Below are positions 5,948 to 9,251 of a stretch of DNA of 9,251 bases, in pieces. The notes below the pieces were generated by a model. It was not told where the DNA came from. It ran no database searches and was given only the letters and a program-made list of their open reading frames with translations. The translations under genes were made by a program, and so were the position numbers. How positions within the stretch are numbered: the first letter of the stretch is position 1; each line of letters starts with the position of its first letter. Source of the DNA: Verrucomicrobiota bacterium (GTDB taxonomy: Bacteria > Verrucomicrobiota > Lentisphaeria > Oligosphaerales > Oligosphaeraceae); contig JAKLHU010000051.1 in the NCBI GenBank assembly GCA_022709995.1, forward strand, positions 1 through 9,251. Reading direction: 5' to 3'.

Positions 5948-7270
5948 TCATTTCACCAGGCTGGCCAGCCAGCCGGCCATCGGCAGGGGGAAGATGAACA
6001 GCAGCGCGATGACGAGGGCATAGGCCGGGTAAAAAAACATCGTGCCCTTGAACACCTGGGGCAGATCGGCGTCCTTGCACATGCTGGCGACGACGAAGCT
6101 CGACACGCCGATCGGCGGCGTGATCGCCCCCATGGTCGTCACCAGACAGACCAGCTGGCCAAACCAGATCTTGTCATAGCCCAGCTGCTCAACCACTGGC
6201 AAAAACAGCGGCAGGGAGATCAGCAGGAAGGCCAAGGCGTCCATCAGGCAGCCGCCAATCAGATAGCAGACCGCCATGAAGACGACAATCACCGTCGGCG
6301 GCAACGACGAGTCGGCCGCGGCCTGCGTCAACAGCATCGGCAAACCCGTGAAAACCAGAAATTTGCCGAACACGGTCGCGCCGGTGATGATCAGGAAGAC
6401 CATGCCCGTGATGTGCAAGGTGGAAATCATGGCCGTCTTGAGCGCGGCCACGCTCAAACGGCGGCGGAGCATGCACCCGGCGATGCCGATGAAGGTGCCG
6501 AAGCCGGCCGCCTCGGTCGGGGTGACAATCCCGCTGAACATGGACCCCATGATCACGACAAACAACAGCCCGACTTCCAGGATGCCTGGCACCAGCCGCC
6601 ATCTCTCCCCCCAGGGCAAAGCCCGGCCGCGCGGCGCCCAGTCCGGTCGGCAGTGGCACAAAACCACGACCGTCAACACAAAGGCCGCCACCAGAAGGAC
6701 TCCCGGGATGACGCTGCCGGCAAACAGCTTGCCGATGCTGAGACCGGTGTAAAGCCCGTACACGACCAGGACAATGCTGGGCGGGATGACCGCCCCCAGA
6801 GTCGAACCAACCGCAATCGAGCCGCATTTCAGCAATGGATGGTAGCCGGCCCGGGTCATCGGCGGCAAAGCCACCGCGCTCATGGTCGCGGCCGTCGCCG
6901 TATTCGACCCGCAGATGGAGGAAAAACCAGCGCAGGCCATCAGCGTGGTGATGGCCAGACCACCGCGCCGGCCGCCAAACCAGGCCTCCGCCGCCTTGAA
7001 CAGCCGGTCGCTGTAGCCGGCATGGAAAATCACCTCGCCCAACAGGACAAACAGCGGAATCACCGTGAAGCCGTAATTGGAGCAGACGGTCCAGACCTCG
7101 GCGCCGACAACCCCATTCCAGACTCCCGCCATCGACGCCGGCGGGTTGACCACCAGCAAGCCGACCAGGCCGGTCATCAGCATGGCCAGCCCGGGAGACA
7201 TGCCCGTAAGCAAAATCATCCCCAGCATGACCGCGATGCCAGCAACTCCAACCACCAGATGCATATCCAT
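5948..7270 (-). CDS. dctM: TRAP transporter large permease subunit (DctM)
   Basis: The large membrane subunit of a TRAP transporter, which moves the solute across the inner membrane using an ion gradient. From ATG 7270 it has 440 residues, normal for the family, and about a dozen hydrophobic segments. Family motifs are present: a Ser/Thr/Ala-rich GSNTATAATM segment with the following GYHP (about 121-144), STLGAVIPPS (156-165), TPTEAAG (250-256), GGCLMDALAF (339-348) and GAITPPIGV (381-389). I chose 7270 because GGAG lies 6 nt upstream (7277-7280); upstream starts at 7303 or 7330 would add a soluble extension with no ribosome site. It follows dctQ after a 120-nt gap and is the last gene of the operon. 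The substrate cannot be read from this subunit. Confidence 0.93.
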   Translation of the reverse strand: MDMHLVVGVAGIAVMLGMILLTGMSPGLAMLMTGLVGLLVVNPPASMAGVWNGVVGAEVWTVCSNYGFTVIPLFVLLGEVIFHAGYSDRLFKAAEAWFGGRRGGLAITTLMACAGFSSICGSNTATAATMSAVALPPMTRAGYHPLLKCGSIAVGSTLGAVIPPSIVLVVYGLYTGLSIGKLFAGSVIPGVLLVAAFVLTVVVLCHCRPDWAPRGRALPWGERWRLVPGILEVGLLFVVIMGSMFSGIVTPTEAAGFGTFIGIAGCMLRRRLSVAALKTAMISTLHITGMVFLIITGATVFGKFLVFTGLPMLLTQAAADSSLPPTVIVVFMAVCYLIGGCLMDALAFLLISLPLFLPVVEQLGYDKIWFGQLVCLVTTMGAITPPIGVSSFVVASMCKDADLPQVFKGTMFFYPAYALVIALLFIFPLPMAGWLASLVK

Positions 7271-7317
7271 GTCTTGCTCCACCGCCTTCACGTCTACGGC
7301 CATGACGACAACACGGC

Positions 7318-7343
7318 CCGCCCGAAACAAAAACAGCGGGCGG
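7318..7343 (-). promoter_or_regulatory. Hairpin in the dctQ-dctM gap
   Basis: CCGCCCG (7318-7324) and CGGGCGG (7337-7343) are perfect 7-bp complements around a 12-nt loop. In the dctQM transcript the loop is U-rich. It lies in the only real gap of the operon (7271-7390). There is no U-run after the stem, so it is not a classic terminator. It may stabilise or process the message, or tune dctM expression relative to dctPQ. Confidence 0.4.
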
Positions 7344-7390
7344 CGCCGGTTGACGCGGACGGCCCGATGATGCCCGCCCTCTGGACGGAT

Positions 7391-7942
7391 TTACTCCTCG
7401 ATCTCCGCCCGGATGCTGCTGACCACGCCTTTGCGGCTGCTGTGCGCGTACGCCTCCGTGTCCGGATCCTTCCGGCACAGCAAAAAAACGAAATCCGTGA
7501 AAAAGGCGCAAGCGAGCAGCAGCAGCCCGATCGCCGCGACGTAAATCATATAAGGATACGGCAGTTTGAGGGTTTCCGAGACTTCCCCGGCCGCCAGCAG
7601 CCGGCCGGCCCGGTTCCAGAGCTGCACGAAAACCAGCAGCATCAACGCCGCCCCGGCCAGCATATTGAACGCCCCGACCGCCCGGCGCGCCCGCACCGAG
7701 TACTGGCGCGTAAACAAGTCCAGTTCGACATGGCCGCGCTTCCGCTGCGTGTCGGCCAGGGCCAGGGCCACCACCAGGGCGCCGATGTAGCTGGACAACT
7801 CATAGATCGCGCCCAGCGGCTGGCCGCCGAGACGGAAAAAAACATTGGCGCCCGCCAGCAGGACCATGCTCAACAGCAAAATCCCGGCTATCCACATGCC
7901 GGCCAAGCAGCACCACCGCTCCATTCGAACCAGGAACATCAT
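7391..7942 (-). CDS. dctQ: TRAP transporter small permease subunit (DctQ)
   Basis: The small membrane subunit of the TRAP transporter, which partners DctM in the membrane domain. It has 183 residues, typical of DctQ, with four hydrophobic helices at about 13-35, 44-63, 88-108 and 130-155. The loop after the second helix carries the family's basic/His-acidic pattern (TQRKRGHVELDLF), and an E-L-S-S-Y-I-G segment precedes it. The start is ATGATG at 7942. The A of the first ATG begins an ATGA overlap with the dctP stop, and GGAGG (7951-7955) lies 8 nt upstream, so translation is probably coupled to dctP. The C-terminus after the last helix is a hydrophilic tail of about 25 residues, longer than strictly needed for the fold. 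Confidence 0.92.
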   Translation of the reverse strand: MMFLVRMERWCCLAGMWIAGILLLSMVLLAGANVFFRLGGQPLGAIYELSSYIGALVVALALADTQRKRGHVELDLFTRQYSVRARRAVGAFNMLAGAALMLLVFVQLWNRAGRLLAAGEVSETLKLPYPYMIYVAAIGLLLLACAFFTDFVFLLCRKDPDTEAYAHSSRKGVVSSIRAEIEE

Positions 7943-8976
7943 GGCTTCGACCTCCGGAGCGCCGGGTGCGAACGGATGAAGTCAAGGACCTTCTGGCCGT
8001 CGACGCCCTTGCTCTTGACGCGCTGGACGTAATCGTCGAACAGCGGCGCAAACAATTTCTGCAGAAGGGCATAGTCTTCCGCGCCCGGCGCCGTCACCGC
8101 CACCTGGTGCGTCTCCTTGGCCCAGGCCAGCGCCTCTTCGGCGTGCTGGTCGACGTACTCGCCGGTCCAGGCCGACTGCTCGGCGTACAAGCCATCCAGA
8201 ACCGCCCGGATGTCTTCCGGCAGCGCGTCGTAACGGGCCTTGTTCATGACCACGGCAAAGCTCGTCACCGGCAGCCGCATCGTCATGACATAGCCGCAGT
8301 AGGCCGCATAGTTCATGTCCTTCAACACCTCGGCGGACGACACCAGCCCTTTCACCACCCCCTTCTGCAAGGCGTCCGGGACATCCGACTGCGGCATCGC
8401 CACCGGCGCCGCCCCCATCAGGCGCATCGCCTCCAACACGGTCCCCGAGGAACGCAACGCCATGCCCTTCAAGGAGTCCAGCCCCGTCAACGGCTGCGAA
8501 CTCATCACCACCCCGGGCGGACACGTGAACACCGACAATACCTTCACCTCCGCAAACTCGGCCGGCGCCATCGACGAAATCAGGTCCGACAAAATCACGC
8601 CCGCCGTCTTGGCATCCGGGAAAAAATGCGGCAGGTCGACGGCTTCCGAGACCGGAAAGCGGCCGGGCTGATAGCTCATCGCAAAATTGCCGATGTCGGC
8701 GGCGCCGGCCACGACGCCGTCGTAGATGTCCTTCGCGCCCAGCAGCGTCCCGCCGGGATACGTCTTGATCTGCACCCGGCCACTTGTCCGCTTCTCAACC
8801 TCCGTCTTCCAACGCTCCATCTGTATGCACGGAAACGTCGAATTCGGCGGAAAATTCGCGTAGCTCAAAACAATGACAGGCTCACTCGCCGACTCGCCGC
8901 GCGGCCCGCACCCGCCGCCCAGCAGCACCAGAAAACTCAAAAAGACCAGAGACACCCCTGTTGCACAAATTTTCAT
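7939..8976 (-). CDS. dctP: TRAP transporter substrate-binding lipoprotein (DctP family)
   Basis: The extracytoplasmic solute receptor that delivers substrate to DctQM. From ATG 8976 it has 345 residues. An N-terminal hydrophobic segment ends in LLGGGC with Cys23 as the likely lipid-anchored residue; the Gly at -3 is off consensus. Family features include the GRVQIKTYPGGTLLG stretch (about 66-80), LKGMALR with Arg175, the conserved arginine that in studied DctP proteins binds the substrate carboxylate, and Asn245 in the MNKARYDALP segment. The usual GVVDG motif reads GVVKG here (Lys209). A strong AGGAGG 9 nt upstream fixes the start; a longer form from 9027 would add a basic extension ahead of the signal peptide. 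It is first in the operon, before dctQ and dctM. The substrate is probably a carboxylic or sugar acid, an inference from the arginine only. Confidence 0.93.
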   Translation of the reverse strand: MKICATGVSLVFLSFLVLLGGGCGPRGESASEPVIVLSYANFPPNSTFPCIQMERWKTEVEKRTSGRVQIKTYPGGTLLGAKDIYDGVVAGAADIGNFAMSYQPGRFPVSEAVDLPHFFPDAKTAGVILSDLISSMAPAEFAEVKVLSVFTCPPGVVMSSQPLTGLDSLKGMALRSSGTVLEAMRLMGAAPVAMPQSDVPDALQKGVVKGLVSSAEVLKDMNYAAYCGYVMTMRLPVTSFAVVMNKARYDALPEDIRAVLDGLYAEQSAWTGEYVDQHAEEALAWAKETHQVAVTAPGAEDYALLQKLFAPLFDDYVQRVKSKGVDGQKVLDFIRSHPALRRSKP

Positions 8977-8985
8977 CAGAACTGC

Positions 8986-8991
8986 CCTCCT
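8986..8991 (-). promoter_or_regulatory. Ribosome binding site of dctP
   Basis: AGGAGG on the - strand with 9 nt to the ATG at 8976. It is a near-perfect Shine-Dalgarno sequence, the strongest in the window, and it rules out the upstream in-frame start at 9027. Confidence 0.85.
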
Positions 8992-9111
8992 TTTCCTTCC
9001 TGACCAACGACCGCCCGCAATCCTCACCGCCGAACCTCGACATGCCAGACCGCAACGGCAACTTAGCCCAAACCCGCCCCGCTGTTTCGGTTGAGTAGAA
9101 CGGAAACCGGC

Positions 9112-9131
9112 AAAAAAACGGGCCCCCGGCC
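9112..9131 (-). terminator. Weak terminator- or attenuator-like hairpin with T7 run
   Basis: On the - strand, GGCC-GGG-GGCC (9121-9131) is followed by CG and seven Ts (9112-9118). The stem is only 4 bp, which is weak. It sits between the candidate promoter (9168-9195) and dctP, so it could attenuate the TRAP operon, or end transcription coming from a gene right of the window. It may equally be chance. Confidence 0.25.
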
Positions 9132-9159
9132 GTCCGACATCGCCTTTTTGTTTCGATTA

Positions 9160-9195
9160 ATTGATACAATGTAACACCTTTTCACATGAAGACAA
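9160..9195 (-). promoter_or_regulatory. Candidate promoter and operator region of the TRAP operon
   Basis: This AT-rich pocket upstream of dctP holds TTGTCT (9190-9195), a 16-nt spacer and TACATT (9168-9173) on the - strand, a modest sigma70-like match. ATTG-N3-CAAT (9160-9170) overlaps the expected start point, and an imperfect inverted repeat ATGTAA-N7-TCACAT (9169-9187) lies between the two hexamers. Both are the size of repressor or activator sites. ATTG...CAAT sites are seen with GntR-type regulators of sugar-acid genes, but the match is too short to name one. The leader to dctP would be about 185 nt. Confidence 0.35.
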
Positions 9196-9196
9196 A

Positions 9197-9242
9197 CCGG
9201 CAAGGCGTGTTTTTTCCCTGGGTTTTGTCGTGTTCTTGCCGG
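9197..9242. repeat. Long-loop inverted repeat CCGGCAAG / CTTGCCGG
   Basis: CCGGCAAG (9197-9204) and CTTGCCGG (9235-9242) are perfect 8-bp complements separated by 30 nt. An overlapping second pairing is possible: GACAAACC (9191-9198) with GGTTTTGTC (9221-9229), with one extra base. The two pairings compete for 9197-9198. This could be a two-site operator or the 3' structure of a gene to the right; no gene is visible in 8977-9251 apart from the dctP signals. Confidence 0.35.
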
Positions 9243-9251
9243 CCAATTGCG

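Noticed and set aside
6413..8032. 539-residue + strand open frame opposite dctM and dctQ
   Set aside because: It spans three clearly recognised TRAP genes, is rich in Arg, His, Gln and Pro, and has no homology-like motif. It is an antisense shadow.
7966..9003. 345-residue + strand open frame opposite dctP
   Set aside because: It is the mirror of dctP with His/Arg-rich low-quality composition, whereas dctP has a lipobox, a strong ribosome site and family motifs.
9169..9187. CRP site in front of the TRAP operon
   Set aside because: The half-sites resemble TGTGA...TCACA, but the spacing is 7 rather than 6 and one half-site deviates. I kept it only as a generic inverted repeat.

Overview
The window is high-GC bacterial DNA with two gene blocks that converge near position 5900. 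It probably comes from the PVC superphylum (Lentisphaerota, Verrucomicrobiota or a relative). This placement rests on three soft signals: a short palindrome whose translation gives the TGWKPV / TGFQPV type of spurious peptide that I associate with intergenic repeats in Planctomycetes, Verrucomicrobia and Lentisphaerae; long exported coiled-coil/TPR proteins; and a mix of strong and absent Shine-Dalgarno sequences. No ribosomal or other marker gene is present, so the placement is an inference.

Positions 1-545 hold no convincing gene. They are rich in short hairpins and resemble repeat-derived intergenic DNA. A sigma70-like promoter at 546-573 leads into a two-gene operon on the + strand (636-2195 and 2192-5881, ATGA overlap). 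Both genes encode exported proteins of the same design: signal peptide, a homologous N-terminal module of about 70 residues with one conserved cysteine, a coiled coil, and C-terminal tetratricopeptide (TPR) repeats ending in the same signature. They are diverged tandem paralogues. The second carries a greatly expanded, hinge-interrupted coiled coil of roughly 900 residues. Their function is unknown; an envelope scaffold or tether is the most natural guess.

A nested inverted repeat (5886-5930) lies in the 66-bp convergent gap and may stop transcription from both sides.

On the - strand, 8976 down to 5948 is a complete DctPQM-type TRAP transporter: substrate-binding lipoprotein (dctP), small membrane subunit (dctQ, ATGA overlap with dctP) and large membrane subunit (dctM, after a 120-nt gap with a hairpin). 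The binding protein would capture a solute, probably a carboxylate, and DctQM would import it with a sodium or proton gradient. The upstream region (8977-9251) has a strong ribosome binding site, a weak promoter candidate, and several inverted repeats that could be regulator sites.

I see no tRNA, rRNA, CRISPR array, insertion sequence or phage gene. The most unusual item is the tandem coiled-coil/TPR pair with its matched single cysteines. The TRAP operon is a standard system.
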